Of a DNA stretch of 64,000 bases, positions 63,458-64,000 are shown in pieces. The stretch is from NCBI GenBank assembly GCA_964035575.1, contig OZ037849.1, positions 1 to 64,000 on the forward strand, read 5' to 3'. Under the pieces are notes generated by a model. The model saw only the letters and a list, made by a program, of their open reading frames with translations. It ran no database searches and had not been told where the DNA came from. This stretch comes from Rhynchopus sp. YZ270_cl-10. Lineage: Eukaryota; Euglenozoa; Diplonemea; Diplonemida; Diplonemidae. Position 1 is the stretch's first letter. The number at the start of each line of letters is the position of its first letter. The translations under genes were made by a program, and so were the position numbers.

Positions 63458-63806
63458 AAAAGTACTTTTTTAAAAAGTGATATTTTTTGGTCAAAAAAAG
63501 TACTTTTTCACTTTTCGAAAAAAAAAGTACTTTTTTTTTTTCCATCAAAATTGTACAGGAAAAAAAAAAGTACTTGAAAAAATAAAAAGTACTTTTTATT
63601 TTTCCATCAAAAATTGTACGGAGAGAAAAAATAAAAAGCACTTTTTTTTTTTCTGTACAAAAAATTTAGAACACTGGAAAAAAAAAAGTACTTTTTATTT
63701 TTTTTTCTCCGTACAATTTTTTGACGGGAAAAAAAAAGTACTTTTTTTTTTCAAGTACTTTTTTTTTTTGGAAAGTACTTTACTTTTGGGCAAAGTACTT
63801 TTCCGA
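63458..63806. repeat. Cluster of AAGTACTT palindromes in A/T homopolymer tracts
   Basis: About ten copies of AAAGTACTTT-like palindromes set in A and T runs (GTAC cores at about 63462, 63500, 63527, 63570, 63589, 63688, 63738, 63755, 63775 and 63795; one variant GCAC near 63639). Open frames on both strands (63477-63875 plus; 63447-63641 and 63695-63880 minus) are Lys/Phe-rich results of the A/T runs and not genes. Confidence 0.75.
63604..63727. repeat. Inverted repeat with CCATCAAAA-TTGTACGGAG arms
   Basis: The left arm 63604-63623 (CCATCAAAAATTGTACGGAG) matches the reverse complement of 63707-63727 (CTCCGTACAATTTTTTGACGG) with one mismatch and a 1-bp length difference. A/T-rich AAGTACTT palindromes continue the pairing inwards. 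A third, direct copy of the arm lies at 63542-63559 (CCATCAAAATTGTACAGG). It could be a foldback element or MITE relic. Confidence 0.65.
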
Positions 63807-64000
63807 TCCGTGTTTATTGTCTTTATTATCTTCTCCATATTTTCCTTTTTCCTTTCTATTCTCATAAAAAAATAGACCAAGTACAGAAAAGAAGAAAAAT
63901 AGGGTTCTCGGGGGTTACTTAACTGGTTGAGTTATCTGCAAACCTGCAAACCCGAAATAAATATGGCTTATGTCAACTGGTTGGTGTTTTGGTGGGCTGG
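63807..64000. other. Right-edge sequence with reverse-strand 8-bp remnants
   Basis: AT-rich and non-coding. TGCAAACCTGCAAACCCG at 63937-63954 is the reverse complement of two to three 8-bp-type units, and GGGTTCT at 63903 plus GTTATCTG at 63931 recall the 206-bp repeat. The remnants may mark the start of a repeat block in the opposite orientation beyond the window. Confidence 0.4.

Noticed and set aside
63447-63880. Lys/Phe/Ser-rich frames on both strands in the palindrome cluster
   Set aside because: They result from A and T homopolymers, occur on both strands at once and have no domain.

Overview
This 64 kb window contains no convincing protein-coding or RNA gene. It is almost wholly repetitive DNA: nested satellites, G-rich short-period arrays and a short family of composite repeats. 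The style suggests a nuclear eukaryotic chromosome. The evidence is kilobase-scale head-to-tail satellite with nucleosome-sized modules, a poly(T) insertion flanked by a target-site duplication (a sign of LINE-type reverse transcription), and no operon-like gene packing. I cannot name the species or phylum. Almost all long open frames are accidents of repetition. An 8-bp unit is open in all three forward frames, and a 571-bp satellite carries the same 89-codon chance frame over and over.

Layout. (1) 1-11331: three head-to-tail higher-order units. Each joins an 8-bp array (GCGGGTTT)n, one or two copies of a 379-bp satellite monomer ('unit A'), a 32-bp stub of the next monomer, and a ~2.26 kb composite element. 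The element begins with a GC-rich three-hairpin module and continues as an AT-rich body made partly of degenerate internal repeats. The bodies have the same length in all three units, including a 40-T homopolymer, whereas the 8-bp arrays vary from about 8 to more than 200 units. A fourth 8-bp array (10937-11331) leads into the next region. (2) 11332-60907: about 49.6 kb of a 571-bp satellite, 86 complete monomers plus a truncated 87th, nearly identical throughout. Each monomer is a dimer of a 192-bp module (alpha) and a 379-bp module (beta). Both are related to unit A. (3) 60908-62710: an older, diverged copy of the composite element, interrupting the last satellite monomer and again ending in an 8-bp array (62711-62824). 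(4) 62825-63361: a ~206-bp G/T-rich tandem repeat. (5) 63362-64000: AT-rich low-complexity DNA with a dense cluster of AAGTACTT palindromes and an inverted repeat.

How the parts relate. The motif TCTAATTATTACGGGTTTG marks the start of unit A and of alpha, and a variant starts beta; 8-bp arrays always end at it. The diverged element copy acts as an outgroup. It shows the empty site of the poly(T) insertion, a compensatory base-pair change in a hairpin of the GC-rich module, and a single-copy candidate seed for the 8-bp array. The most interesting features are the covarying hairpins, the element-plus-8-bp-tail architecture, the invariant 40-T tract, the conserved 123-bp satellite box, and the 192/379/571 bp length series. 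All comparisons were done by eye, so 'identical' means no difference noticed and equal spacing of landmarks, not a computed alignment.
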